From Desulfomarina profundi (GTDB lineage: Bacteria > Desulfobacterota > Desulfobulbia > Desulfobulbales > Desulfocapsaceae): a DNA stretch of 64,000 nucleotides. Shown here piece by piece: positions 45,618 through 54,966 of the stretch. The stretch's first letter is position 1; every line of letters starts with the position of its first letter. Made by a program: the position numbers and the translations under genes. The stretch lies in NCBI RefSeq assembly GCF_019703855.1, contig NZ_AP024086.1, positions 3,678,501 through 3,742,500 on the forward strand, written 5' to 3'. The notes under the pieces were generated by a model. It worked only from the letters and a program-made list of their open reading frames with translations, did no database searches and was not told where the DNA came from.

Positions 45618-47237
45618 ATGGAATCGGATTTTTTGGTGATAGGGAGCGGGATTGCAGGTTTGTCATTTGCCTTGAAAGCTGCAAGCCTTGGGTCGGTGAC
45701 GATCGTAACTAAAAAAAAACAGGTGGATTCTGCAACAAATTTAGCCCAGGGTGGCATTGCAGCGGTGTTAGATAAAAGTGATGATTTTGAAAACCATATT
45801 AAAGATACTCTTGATTCGGGGGCAGGGTTGTGTGATGAAAAGATTGTAAGGATGGTGATTAAGGATGGGCCGGAAAGAATACATGAACTCATCTGTTTAG
45901 GTGTTGATTTTGTAAAAAACAGTGATGGAAGTTTAAGTCTTGGGAAGGAAGGGGGGCATTCCCAACGGAGAGTTGCCCATGCTTTCGATCTTACGGGTAG
46001 AGAGATTGAAAGGGCACTTATAGACAAGGTTCAAAAAAAGAAAAATATTAGAGTTCTTGAGAATCATACGTGTATTGAACTCATAACAGAGGAGAGGATA
46101 AATCTGTATGGTGAGAAAAAAATTAAATGCGTTGGAGCTTTTGTTCTGAATGAGGAAGGGAATATTGAAGCTTTTATGTCAAAGGTTGTTCTCTTATGTA
46201 CAGGTGGTGCTGGGAAAGTCTACCTCTATACAAGTAACCCTGATATTGCAACAGGAGATGGTATAGCCCTGGCTTTCAGGGCCGGCGCAACTGTCGCTAA
46301 TATGGAATTTGTTCAGTTTCATCCAACCTGCCTTTATCATCTCAATGCTAAAAATTTCCTAATTTCTGAAGCTGTTCGAGGAGAAGGAGCTGTTCTTGTC
46401 AATAAAAAAGGAGAAAGGTTTATTGAAAAATATGAACCAGTTCGGAAAGAACTTGCAACCAGGGATAAAGTTGCAAGGGCAATTGATGAGGAAATGAAGA
46501 AAACAGGGGTAGATTGTGTATACCTTGATATTTCCAGCCGAAAAGCTTCTTTTATAAAAAATAGATTTCCAGCTATATATGGAAAATGTATGTCTCTGGG
46601 AATTGATATAACATCTAAACCTATTCCTGTTGTACCGGCTGCCCATTATTTATGTGGTGGAATATTAACTAATGAAGTTGGCGAGTCCAGTGTGGAAAAT
46701 CTTTTTTCTATAGGTGAATCAGCGTGTACTGGGTTGCATGGCGGAAACCGTCTGGCAAGTAACTCACTCCTCGAAGCGCTGGTTTATGCGGAGAAAGCTT
46801 TCGTCTATAATAAAAACCGGTGGCCCTTGATAGCCCCTGGGCAGTTTTCACCGGAACCAAAGGTTGTAAAAACTGATGAGATAAATCTGGAAGAAGAAAT
46901 AATAGTTAATCACAATTGGGATATAATCAGAAGAGTAATGTGGAATTACGTAGGTATTTCGAGGAAAGAATCTCGATTGAAGATGGCTGAAAAACAAATG
47001 AGGACTTTGCGTATCGAGATAGGAAAAATTGTAAGGAAATACAAAAAAACATCTGCAATTATGGAGCTTTACAACCTTTCTGTTGTAGCATCTCTAATTA
47101 TTAGAGCAGCATTGAAGCGTAAGGAATCCAGGGGTTTGCATTATATTGTTGACTATCCTTCACAAGATGAAAAACAAAGGCATTGGAATACGTTTAGCCG
47201 TGCAGATTTAGATGATATAAGTGGTATCGGTTTTTGA
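45618..47237 (+). CDS. nadB: L-aspartate oxidase
   Basis: 539 residues, flavoprotein of the succinate dehydrogenase/fumarate reductase family. FAD motif LVIGSGIAGLSFAL, TNLAQGGIAAVL, EGGHSQRRVAHAFDLTGREIERAL, FVQFHPTCLY, ISEAVRGEGAVLVNKKGERF and GLHGGNRLASNSLLEALVYAEKA. It makes iminoaspartate for NAD; in anaerobes fumarate is the likely electron acceptor. GGGAG precedes the ATG. nadA and nadC are not adjacent. Confidence 0.95.
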   Translation: MESDFLVIGSGIAGLSFALKAASLGSVTIVTKKKQVDSATNLAQGGIAAVLDKSDDFENHIKDTLDSGAGLCDEKIVRMVIKDGPERIHELICLGVDFVKNSDGSLSLGKEGGHSQRRVAHAFDLTGREIERALIDKVQKKKNIRVLENHTCIELITEERINLYGEKKIKCVGAFVLNEEGNIEAFMSKVVLLCTGGAGKVYLYTSNPDIATGDGIALAFRAGATVANMEFVQFHPTCLYHLNAKNFLISEAVRGEGAVLVNKKGERFIEKYEPVRKELATRDKVARAIDEEMKKTGVDCVYLDISSRKASFIKNRFPAIYGKCMSLGIDITSKPIPVVPAAHYLCGGILTNEVGESSVENLFSIGESACTGLHGGNRLASNSLLEALVYAEKAFVYNKNRWPLIAPGQFSPEPKVVKTDEINLEEEIIVNHNWDIIRRVMWNYVGISRKESRLKMAEKQMRTLRIEIGKIVRKYKKTSAIMELYNLSVVASLIIRAALKRKESRGLHYIVDYPSQDEKQRHWNTFSRADLDDISGIGF

Positions 47238-47264
47238 TTAAAAATACCCTGATTGTGTTTTAGC

Positions 47265-47300
47265 TTTTTTCCTTTAAAAACCATGCTTTAAGGGAAAAAA
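47265..47300. terminator. Possible hairpin after nadB
   Basis: TTTTTTCCTTTAAA pairs with TTTAAGGGAAAAAA (13 of 14) around an 8-base loop. No T-run follows, and the stem is A/T-rich, so terminator function is uncertain. Confidence 0.35.
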
Positions 47301-47489
47301 CTCCTGTTGAGGTTTATGCGTACGAAACTGCCTCTAGAAGGTTATTGAATGATATTTAAAAGGGTATATTCCCCTTACCTCTATAAAGGGTAGAAGTTAC
47401 ACGTTTTCAAAAGTTTTTATATTGTTAGATTTCCGGCTCAAGTGATTTTGGAAAAGATATCATTTTTAACGATAATTATTGGTGAGTGA

Positions 47490-48056
47490 ATGACGAGAAT
47501 CTTGTTTGTAGATGATGAAAATCAGAATATCCAGATAATGAAGGAAATACTTTCCTTCTATCCAAAATATGAAATGGAAATAGCTGCATCTGGTGAAGAA
47601 GCTCTTGTTATTGCAGATAAAATATCTCCTGATATTGTGCTGCTGGATATTATGATGCCTGGTATAGATGGTTTTGAGGTGTGTAAGAAATTGAGATTGA
47701 AACCAAATCTTAACAGGACCAAAATAATTATGGTTTCCGGATTGTCTATGATCGGTGATCGTTTAAAGGCCTATGAGTATGGGGCAGACGATTATATTAC
47801 AAAACCATTTGTTGAAGATGAACTTATAGCAAAGTTGGATGTTTTTGCAAAATTGAATCGAATGGAAGATTTTTATACGTCGAGTATTGATGCAAGAGAA
47901 AAAAAGATCCATAATATCGGGAATTATATTCAAACTATAACGGAGCTTTCTGTTTCTATAGAAAAGCGGGAAAGTCTTTCACCTTCATCTCGAAAAGACT
48001 TAGAAGCAATACAGACGACGTGTTTTGTCCTAAAAGAACTGACACAGGAATTGTGA
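47490..48056 (+). CDS. Single-domain response regulator with short C-terminal helix region
   Basis: 188 residues. Receiver domain with acidic pair VDDE, phospho-Asp53 (IVLLDIMMPGIDGFEV), VSGLSMIGDRLKAYEYGADDYITKPF (switch Ser and Lys). The last ~60 residues (EKKIHNIGNYIQTITELSVSIEKR...) are helical and hold no known output domain, so it may act by protein contact. No kinase adjacent. The start GTG/ATG region has GGTGAGTGA upstream of ATG 47490. The 252-bp gap before it shows no other gene. Confidence 0.82.
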   Translation: MTRILFVDDENQNIQIMKEILSFYPKYEMEIAASGEEALVIADKISPDIVLLDIMMPGIDGFEVCKKLRLKPNLNRTKIIMVSGLSMIGDRLKAYEYGADDYITKPFVEDELIAKLDVFAKLNRMEDFYTSSIDAREKKIHNIGNYIQTITELSVSIEKRESLSPSSRKDLEAIQTTCFVLKELTQEL

Positions 48057-48236
48057 TTTCTCCAAGTTGAGAAAGGTAGAAACGCGAATTTTTTATCCAG
48101 ATATCCTGGGCGTTAGATCGGTTTTACACACTACCGGACTTCATTTCTTTGTTGGTTTTGCGTCATGTGGAGTAAAGCTTTGCAGGTTTGACGGAAATTG
48201 AAGGCGGTTGAATTCTGATATGTGCCAGACGAAAAA

Positions 48237-48269
48237 AAGGCACTTAACTTTTTAACGGTTAAGTGCCTT
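48237..48269 (-). terminator. Rho-independent terminator of the Lys-Glu tRNA operon
   Basis: AAGGCACTTAAC pairs perfectly with GTTAAGTGCCTT around a 9-base loop; reading the minus strand a run of seven T follows. Confidence 0.9.
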
Positions 48270-48277
48270 GTAATTTT

Positions 48278-48355
48278 TGGCGTCCCCAACCGGATTTGAA
48301 CCGGTGTTGTCGGCGTGAAAGGCCGATGTCCTGGACCTGACTAGACGATGGGGAC
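48278..48355 (-). tRNA. tRNA-Glu (anticodon UUC)
   Basis: 78 bases with encoded CCA. Minus-strand acceptor GTCCCCA pairs with TGGGGAC; anticodon loop CTTTCAC (TTC); T-loop GGTTCAAATCC. Ten bases after tRNA-Lys in transcription order. Confidence 0.95.
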
Positions 48356-48364
48356 ATTATTTCC

Positions 48365-48440
48365 TGGTGGGTCGTGCGCGGCTCGAACGCGCGACTCTCT
48401 GATTAAAAGTCAGATACTCTACCAACTGAGTTAACGACCC
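48365..48440 (-). tRNA. tRNA-Lys (anticodon UUU)
   Basis: 76 bases with encoded CCA. Minus-strand acceptor GGGTCGT pairs with ACGACCC; D-loop AGTTGGTAGAG; anticodon loop CTTTTAA (TTT); T-loop CGTTCGAGCCG. Confidence 0.95.
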
Positions 48441-48727
48441 CCAAGAGTGATGGCTATATACAAATTCAAATTCATTGTGTCAACATGAATTTTGACTTGT
48501 TAATTATTTTTATCATTTATTCAAAAAATATGCAATTAAGGGTTGTATTTGAAAAAGGAAATGTTTTCAAAGAGAAAATCATTCTCATGGGTTTACAAAG
48601 AAAAACCTTTTCAATTGCTATAAAAAAAACAATAATATATCAGATTAATTATCAAGCTTGATTACTTCTTCTCAAACAGGTTCAGGCTAAATTTCATAAA
48701 ATACCAGGAAATAATAAAAATATACCG

Positions 48728-49342
48728 ATGGGATTATTAAAAGGAACTGCAACATTTGTAAAATTTACCCTTGAAGGTGACCTGCCGGAAAATCCGCTTG
48801 AATATATTTCTGAAAGAATCTTGGCTTTTTCGTTCCAGGATATTGATGACACTTTTGATGAATATTCAATCGGTTGGGTTTCACTTGTTAACATGTTTGA
48901 TTCCTCTTTTGCATATGCATCGTATTCAGCGGGGGATTATATCGTGCTGACATTACGTATAGATGAGCGCAAGGTTTCTTCGGCAATACTCAAAAAGATT
49001 GTCCAGAAAGAAGAGCAGCGGGTAATGGCGGAACGACAATTGCCAAAGCTAAGCAGGAGCATGAAAGTAGAGATTAAGGAAAGAGTGCGGGTTGAACTTG
49101 TGAGAAAGGCCATACCTGTTCCCTCAACCTTCGATGTCTGCTGGAATCTTTCGGAATCTTCACTCCTGTTTTTCTCTACGAATAAGAAAATCCATGCTGT
49201 ACTTGAGGATTTTTTTAAAGAGTGTTTCGGGGTTTTTCTGCGGCAGCAGATCCCTTATACGGTAGCGAAACACCTGCTGACTGAGGAGCAACAGCTTCGT
49301 CTTGCCGATCTCACTCCTCATGTTTTTACATGGGTAAGGTAA
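48728..49342 (+). CDS. RdgC-like recombination-associated protein (short form)
   Basis: 204 residues, clearly related to the core of RdgC: FSFQDIDDTFDEYSIGWVSLVNMF, YIVLTLRIDERKVSSAILKKIVQKEE, LPKLSRSMKVEIKERVRVELVRKAIPVPSTFDVCWNLSESSLLFFSTNKKIHAVLEDFF. E. coli RdgC is ~300 residues; this one lacks the C-terminal part. The next gene carries a domain I associate with this family in deltaproteobacteria. RdgC binds DNA as a ring and limits RecA. The start has no strong ribosome site (ATAAAAATATACCGATG). Confidence 0.75.
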   Translation: MGLLKGTATFVKFTLEGDLPENPLEYISERILAFSFQDIDDTFDEYSIGWVSLVNMFDSSFAYASYSAGDYIVLTLRIDERKVSSAILKKIVQKEEQRVMAERQLPKLSRSMKVEIKERVRVELVRKAIPVPSTFDVCWNLSESSLLFFSTNKKIHAVLEDFFKECFGVFLRQQIPYTVAKHLLTEEQQLRLADLTPHVFTWVR

Positions 49343-49515
49343 ATGAAAACACAGAGTTACAAATTCTTTGGCCAGTTACGATACCGTAGTGTTTTATACA
49401 CAATATTTAAAGTGATATTTCAAAATCAAATAAATTAATAATTGGCAATTTAGCAGTATTTAAAAATCTACAGACTGCATTTCTGGGAAAACAGCAGTCT
49501 TTTTCGGGTTAAATA

Positions 49516-49914
49516 ATGGATTTAGTAGATCTTATAGCGGAAAAAAGGTTTCTCGGGCAGGAGTTTTTAACCTGGCTCTGGTGGAAAAGTGAAGAGAGGG
49601 GTGGTACCGTTCTTCTTCCGGAATCAGGTGATATTGCAGTTGTTTTTGAAAAGCATATGTTGCTGGAGTTTGGAGAGGGAGAAACAACTGAAAAAATAAT
49701 CTGCTCTGGGCTCCAGGCCGAGTTACAGGAAGCGCGGACCGGCCTGAAGATGGGTAAAAAACTCGAGCAGGCGCGAATTGTTCTGACAAAAGATGATTAT
49801 GAATTCAGTTTTACTCTTGCAGCTGGTTTGATGGAATTCAGAAATGTGAGATTGCCCAAAACAGAGATAACTGAAGGACGGGGGAGAATAACAGTGAAGA
49901 AGTTGAAGGGATGA
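49516..49914 (+). CDS. Companion protein of RdgC-like gene
   Basis: 132 residues: MDLVDLIAEKRFLGQEFLTWLWWKSEERGG..., FEKHMLLEFGEGETTEKIICSG, ALEKGKKLEQAR-like helix and a final FTLAAGLMEFRNVRLPKTE. The FLGxEFLTWLWWKSE segment resembles domains found attached to, or next to, RdgC-like proteins in deltaproteobacteria. No enzymatic motif seen. It lies 173 bp after the RdgC-like gene and overlaps the next small gene by 4 bp. Confidence 0.65.
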   Translation: MDLVDLIAEKRFLGQEFLTWLWWKSEERGGTVLLPESGDIAVVFEKHMLLEFGEGETTEKIICSGLQAELQEARTGLKMGKKLEQARIVLTKDDYEFSFTLAAGLMEFRNVRLPKTEITEGRGRITVKKLKG

Positions 49915-50069
49915 TCCTGGAGCGGATTTTTCTTTTTGAGGAACTTATTCGCCTTGTAAATGAATTGTTTCTTCTTTTTCTTGAAGTCAGAATTTCCCAG
50001 GACTGGCGGGAAGAATTGCTGAAAATCGGGAGTTGGATTAATGGTTCTGTAGAATCCTTCCAAAATTAA
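49911..50069 (+). CDS. 52-residue helical protein coupled to the RdgC companion gene
   Basis: ATG 49911 overlaps the preceding stop as ATGA, with GAAGGG immediately before. Sequence MILERIFLFEELIRLVNELFLLFLEVRISQDW..., strongly amphipathic-helical, ending SVESFQN. No known domain. The tight coupling and family memory of similar short proteins behind RdgC-like genes make it likely real. It may bind the companion protein. Confidence 0.55.
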   Translation: MILERIFLFEELIRLVNELFLLFLEVRISQDWREELLKIGSWINGSVESFQN

Positions 50070-50320
50070 ACTTGATTAACCATGTAACCTGATCTTTTTG
50101 GAGATGTCCCTTGTTTATTGGACTGATCCACGGCCTGAAATTCCAATTAACAGGGGTTGCGCGAAAAAATGTTCATTTTGATTTTATTTGAACCACCAAA
50201 ATTTTAATTTATGCAACATATCCATACAATAGTCCCATCTTCGAACTTATGAGAAAGGCGTGTTAAGGCCTTGTAAAGAAAATTTAAAAATGCATTGAGA
50301 AAATCGGGGTATAAAAAATT

Positions 50321-51745
50321 ATGAAGTTTGAAACCGTAATTGGACTTGAAATACATGCCCAGCTGAAAACAAAGTCAAAAATTTTCTGTGGATGTTCTAC
50401 GGAATTTGGGGCGTCTCCAAACAGTCATACTTGTCCTGTTTGTCTTGGAATGCCTGGTGTTCTACCGGTTCTAAATAAGAAAGTGGTAGAATTTGCAATA
50501 AAAATGGGTCTTGCCACAGGGTCGGTCATTAATAGATACAATGTCTTTGCCAGGAAAAATTATTTCTATCCTGATTTGCCGAAAGGGTACCAGACATCCC
50601 AGTTCGATTTACCGATTATCGGACCCGGCTCTGTGGATATTGAAGTGGACGGGAAGGTCAAAACCATTGGAATTACACGGATGCACATGGAAGAAGATGC
50701 GGGAAAACTTGTTCACGACAGTCTGGATCCAGTTTCACACGTGGACTTGAACCGGACGGGAACGCCGCTTCTGGAAATAGTTTCTGAACCCGAAATGCGA
50801 TCGCCTGCGGAAGCATATGCATACCTCAAAAAAATACATCTTATCCTGAGGTATCTGGATATCTGCGATGGAAATATGCAGGAAGGCAGTTTTCGGTGTG
50901 ATGCGAATATTTCACTCAGGCCGGTGGGGCAGGAGGAGATGGGGACACGTACGGAACTCAAGAACATGAATTCCTTTAGAAATGTACAAAGTGCCCTTGA
51001 GTTTGAGGTCAGAAGACAGAGGGATATTCTTCTCGATGGAGAGCAGGTTATCCAGGAAACACTCCTGTGGAATCCTGACAAAAACTGTACGGAATCCATG
51101 CGAGGAAAAGAAGATGCCCATGACTACCGCTATTTCCCATGTCCTGATCTTATTCCTGTACAAATTGATGAGGAGTGGATTGACGAAATTCGTATGTCTT
51201 TGCCGGAGTTGCCGGACCAGAAAAGATCAAGGTTCATCCAAGAGTATGGTCTTCCGGAATATGACGCTGATATTCTGACCGGAGACAGAGATCTGTCGGA
51301 GTTTTTTGAAAAAGCGGTTCTCAATGGAGCTGGGCCCAAAAAAACTTCCAATTGGATTATGACGGAACTGCTCAGGGAATTAAAGGGGCTGTCTGTCACC
51401 GAGTGCAAGGTTACGCCAGAATATCTTGGTTCCTTGATCACTATGGTTGAAAAGGGAGTGATAAGCGGCAAAATTGCTAAAACTGTTTTTCTGGATATGA
51501 TGGAAACGGGAAAAGATCCACATGTTATTGTAAAAGAAAAAAATCTTCTTCAGGTATCAGATGAGGGAGAATTAAAAGCATTGGTTGAGGAAATTATCGC
51601 TGCTCATCCCGAGCAGGCAGAAGATTTCAGACAGGGGAAAACAAAACTGATGGGATTTTTCGTAGGCCAGCTCATGAAAAAGACAAAAGGTAAGGCGAAT
51701 CCCCAGATGGCTAATAAACTTTTTGTGGAGGAGCTGCAAAAATAA
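50321..51745 (+). CDS. gatB: Asp/Glu-tRNA(Asn/Gln) amidotransferase subunit B
   Basis: 474 residues. [90 protein letters not shown], then the C-terminal GatB/YqeY domain. The zinc-site Cys are present. It uses ammonia from GatA to amidate mischarged tRNA. It stands alone, ~25 kb from gatCA. Upstream 50070-50320 shows no feature I can name. Confidence 0.95.
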   Translation: MKFETVIGLEIHAQLKTKSKIFCGCSTEFGASPNSHTCPVCLGMPGVLPVLNKKVVEFAIKMGLATGSVINRYNVFARKNYFYPDLPKGYQTSQFDLPIIGPGSVDIEVDGKVKTIGITRMHMEEDAGKLVHDSLDPVSHVDLNRTGTPLLEIVSEPEMRSPAEAYAYLKKIHLILRYLDICDGNMQEGSFRCDANISLRPVGQEEMGTRTELKNMNSFRNVQSALEFEVRRQRDILLDGEQVIQETLLWNPDKNCTESMRGKEDAHDYRYFPCPDLIPVQIDEEWIDEIRMSLPELPDQKRSRFIQEYGLPEYDADILTGDRDLSEFFEKAVLNGAGPKKTSNWIMTELLRELKGLSVTECKVTPEYLGSLITMVEKGVISGKIAKTVFLDMMETGKDPHVIVKEKNLLQVSDEGELKALVEEIIAAHPEQAEDFRQGKTKLMGFFVGQLMKKTKGKANPQMANKLFVEELQK

Positions 51746-51845
51746 TTTGCTCCCCCATGAAAATCAGCTAGCTTGAAGGTTTGTTTTATCAGGCCGACTG
51801 CGCAAGTAATCAGGAAAACAATTAAACTGTAATTTCAGTAAGCTT

Positions 51846-52592
51846 TTGTTTGTTGTGGATAAAGAAAACTGGCAAAAAAAGGGCTGTGGACATCGTGGTC
51901 GCTTACGGGATCGTTTCCTTGACAAAGGGTTAGAGGGTTTTACGGATGCAGAAATAATTGAACTGCTCCTGTCGTTTGGAACACCCAGGAGAGATTGTAA
52001 AGAACAGGCCAGGGCACTTTTGGAGAAATTCGGTTCCTTCTCCAGGGTTCTTGAAGCTCCAACCGCGGCCTTGATGGATGTTAAGGGGGTGGGCCCCAAA
52101 AACAGTTTTGCCCTTCATTTTGTCCATGGTGTTGCCAGTCACTATCTGAAAGAGCGAATCGTCGGAAAGCGCTATATTCAAAATTCCAAGGAAGTTGCAG
52201 ATTATCTTGTTCATTTAATGCGTGGGCTGAAAAAAGAGGTTTTTTCGGTCGTTTACCTTGACTCCTCCCATGCAGTTATTGACTCGGAAATCATTGCTGA
52301 AGGCACTATCAATGTCAATACCATTTATCCCAGGGAGGTTATAGCAAGGGCTCTCTCTTTTCACGCGGCGGCACTGGTTGTTTCACACAATCATCCATCA
52401 GGTTCACTCGAACCTTCCGAACAGGACTTTCGTCTCACTAAAACCCTGTTACTGGTCTGTCACTATATGCAGATCCGCCTGCTCGATCATATCATAGTGG
52501 GTGATGGATATTACAGCTTTGCAGACAATGGATACATGGACTCATTGAAAAAAGAGTGTCTGTCGATTGCGGGTCAATTTCTGGATCAGTGA
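51846..52592 (+). CDS. radC: RadC-family JAMM-domain protein
   Basis: 248 residues. N-terminal HhH segment (FTDAEIIELLLSFGTPRRDCKEQARALLEKFGS...LMDVKGVGPKNSFAL), then the JAMM domain with SHNHPSGSLEPSEQDFRLTK (zinc-type HxHPSG...D). The family name is historical; a nuclease or DNA-repair role is unproven. TTG 51846 or GTG 51855 is the start; neither has a strong ribosome site. Its stop overlaps the hemW start. Confidence 0.88.
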   Translation: MFVVDKENWQKKGCGHRGRLRDRFLDKGLEGFTDAEIIELLLSFGTPRRDCKEQARALLEKFGSFSRVLEAPTAALMDVKGVGPKNSFALHFVHGVASHYLKERIVGKRYIQNSKEVADYLVHLMRGLKKEVFSVVYLDSSHAVIDSEIIAEGTINVNTIYPREVIARALSFHAAALVVSHNHPSGSLEPSEQDFRLTKTLLLVCHYMQIRLLDHIIVGDGYYSFADNGYMDSLKKECLSIAGQFLDQ

Positions 52593-53719
52593 TTTATCTT
52601 TATCTACATATTCCCTTCTGTGTTTCCAAATGCAGCTACTGCTCGTTTAATTCTTATCCTGGCAGGGAACTTCTCTATAAAGACTATGTAGATGCACTGA
52701 AAAAAGAAATTGCTTCAATTGCTGGTGTCTTGGGAAAGAATAACAGGCTGACGAGCTTGTTTATTGGAGGTGGAACACCAACAGTGCTGTCATCCGGCCT
52801 CCTTGTAGATTTAGTACAGTATACCAAAACAGTTTTTAATTTTGAGTGTGGAGCGGAGGTTTCAATTGAGGCGAATCCTGGCACAGTAAATCAGGAATCA
52901 CTTGAGGAACTGTCATCATGTGGTGTCAATAGAATTTCCCTGGGTGTTCAGTCATTTGATGATGGGGAATTAGTAAAAGCGGGTAGAAGACATACCGCCA
53001 AAGAAGCAGAAAATGCTGTTCGGATGGCTGTGGAAAGCGGTTTTTCCAACATAAATATTGACCTTATGTCGGGCCTTCCAGGTCAGACGGGAGCCTCATG
53101 GAGAAAGTCTTTGGAAAAGGCAGTATCTCTTGGCCCTCAGCATCTGTCACTCTATGAGTTGATGTTTGAACCTGGAACACTCATGACCAGGTTCAAAAGA
53201 GAAAACAAATTCAGTTTTCCTGATGAAGATGAGCTTGAAAAAATCGATGGGATAACGGGTCAGATCTGTGCTGAGAATGAGTTCAGCCAGTATGAAATTT
53301 CAAATTATGCCCGTTTCGGTTTTGAGTGTCGTCACAATATAAATTACTGGTTGAATGGGGATTATTTCGCTGCAGGGGCGGGGAGTGTCAGTTATTTCAA
53401 TGGCAGAAGGGAAAAACGTATTGACAGCCCGGAGGAGTATATTGCAAGAATCCGGCGAAACAGGACAGTGGTTGAAGAGAGTGAGAACCTTTCAAGAGAA
53501 AAATCCTTTCGTGAAACCGTGATCATGGGACTCAGGATGAAGCGGGGCGTTTCATTGAGTGTGGTGCGGGAAAGGTACGGTATTGAGGCCTTGTCATATT
53601 ATGGCGAGACATTGAAAAAACTACTGGCTCTTGAATTATTGGAGGTGGATAAGGAATATCTGCGACTCACGGAAAAAGGATGGCCCCTGGCAAACAGTAT
53701 AATGGCTGAGCTGGTTTGA
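52589..53719 (+). CDS. hemW: Radical-SAM heme chaperone HemW
   Basis: 376 residues from GTG 52589 (VIYLYLHIPFCVSKCSYCSFNS), which overlaps the radC stop as GTGA; the frame is open to 52556. Radical-SAM CxxxCxxC plus FIGGGTPT, EANPGTV and NRISLGVQSFDDGELVKAGRRH. The CxYCxFNS form marks HemW rather than coproporphyrinogen dehydrogenase HemN. It binds heme and is thought to deliver it to respiratory proteins. Confidence 0.92.
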   Translation: MIYLYLHIPFCVSKCSYCSFNSYPGRELLYKDYVDALKKEIASIAGVLGKNNRLTSLFIGGGTPTVLSSGLLVDLVQYTKTVFNFECGAEVSIEANPGTVNQESLEELSSCGVNRISLGVQSFDDGELVKAGRRHTAKEAENAVRMAVESGFSNINIDLMSGLPGQTGASWRKSLEKAVSLGPQHLSLYELMFEPGTLMTRFKRENKFSFPDEDELEKIDGITGQICAENEFSQYEISNYARFGFECRHNINYWLNGDYFAAGAGSVSYFNGRREKRIDSPEEYIARIRRNRTVVEESENLSREKSFRETVIMGLRMKRGVSLSVVRERYGIEALSYYGETLKKLLALELLEVDKEYLRLTEKGWPLANSIMAELV

Positions 53720-53750
53720 AAAAGACATGTTCTGACCCGCATTTGTGTTT

Positions 53751-54425
53751 TTATATCGACAGATAATCTTCGGGTAAAATTCCGGCTGCTTCAAGACCTT
53801 CGATCGAGCTTTTAATATGGGCTTCCACAGCCTGGGCTGCTTTTTCAGGAGACCGGTTTTTCAGGGCATCTACTATCATCTGATGTTCGGTTGTGGGGCT
53901 GTATTCCAGTTTAAAAAAAGGATCATAAAGAATAAGAAAAATTCGGGTTCGATCCAGCAGCTCCTTGACGTAGGCATGGAGAACCTTGTTTTCAGATAAT
54001 TCTGCAATTTTGAGGTGGAGCATGTCGTTTACAGCGAAATATTCATCGAGATTGTTTTTATCAAAAACCTCTTTTTCCCTCTTTATTATAATTTCAAGTT
54101 CGCGAACCTGGTTTTTACTGATTTTTTCGGCAGTAAGCCTGGTTGCCATTTTTTCAAGTTGAGCTCTCACCAAAAATGTCTCTTCAATTTCCTTCAGTGT
54201 TGGGGTTATAACAAAGGCTCCCCGGTTTGGAATGCTGTTAACCAGTCCCTCTGCCTCAAGCCTCTTTATTGCACTCCTGACAGGGGTTCTGCTGACTCCA
54301 AGTTGTTGTGCCAGGGTTATTTCCACCAACTGGCTGCCTTGCTTGATATATCTTTTTCTGATAGCACTTTTAAGTTTTTGGTAAACTGCATCTTCAGAAT
54401 TAATTTTTTGTGATTCTTTTTCCAT
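53751..54425 (-). CDS. GntR-family regulator with FCD ligand domain
   Basis: 224 residues. Winged-helix N-terminus (VYQKLKSAIRKRYIKQGSQLVEITLAQQLGVSRTPVRSAIKRLEAEGLVNSIPNRGAFV) and an all-helical FCD domain with metal-binding His/Asp positions (NDMLHLKIAEL, TTEHQMIVDAL, VEAHIKSS). It is divergent from proline dehydrogenase, and two TGTATACA palindromes lie between them, so it probably controls both genes. The ligand may be an organic or amino acid. AAGGAA immediately precedes the ATG. Confidence 0.88.
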   Translation of the reverse strand: MEKESQKINSEDAVYQKLKSAIRKRYIKQGSQLVEITLAQQLGVSRTPVRSAIKRLEAEGLVNSIPNRGAFVITPTLKEIEETFLVRAQLEKMATRLTAEKISKNQVRELEIIIKREKEVFDKNNLDEYFAVNDMLHLKIAELSENKVLHAYVKELLDRTRIFLILYDPFFKLEYSPTTEHQMIVDALKNRSPEKAAQAVEAHIKSSIEGLEAAGILPEDYLSI

Positions 54426-54625
54426 TTCCTTTCCTTCTTACCAGGTTTCTCTCGGTGGGATTTCAGTAAAACAGAAACCCTATGGGACAGAAGATGCTAC
54501 TGCATCCATCAGGATACAGGCTATAGTGGAAGATTTAAGTACCCGCACGTTCTGCCTCAATAACTGACGAGAGAACAATTATACTCATTCGCGGAGAAAA
54601 AAACACAAAAACTGTATTTAATTAC

Positions 54626-54740
54626 TGTATACAAAAACAGTTGCTTCTCCACTGGATTTGATTTGAGGCTTATTACTTTAAACGGCAAGGGTATTGTCAA
54701 CATCGCGGCTTGCGTTTTGTGTGCAGTTATTGTATACAAT
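54626..54740. promoter_or_regulatory. Two TGTATACA palindromes, likely GntR operators
   Basis: TGTATACA at 54626-54633 and the 12-bp palindrome ATTGTATACAAT at 54729-54740, 103 bp apart, in the 541-bp gap between the GntR gene and proline dehydrogenase. FCD regulators commonly bind such T-rich/A-rich palindromes. The rest of the gap shows nothing I can name. Confidence 0.6.
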
Positions 54741-54966
54741 CTAAAAATACAATTAAAGGCGCCCTTTCCGGAACGAAAAACCGACAGTTGGAATTATTAA
54801 TGAATATTGTGCTGATTTTGTTGAGCTGGTCGTCAGCTTAAGAGAAGCCGGCCTAATCTGAACAGAGAAGAAATCCGGATGAGTGGATTTATTTGAGTTT
54901 CAGAGTGATTAAATGATATTCTGGAAAGGGATGAGTGAAAAATGTGTAGAGATCGAGGTGGCTGCC

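Noticed and set aside
51780-51830. R3-like words (GCCGACTGCGCAAG) between gatB and radC
   Set aside because: Order and spacing do not match the other copies.
53733-53752. TGACCCGCATTT as another R1 tip
   Set aside because: Only about 12 bases match and no partner end is nearby; mentioned only as a possibility.
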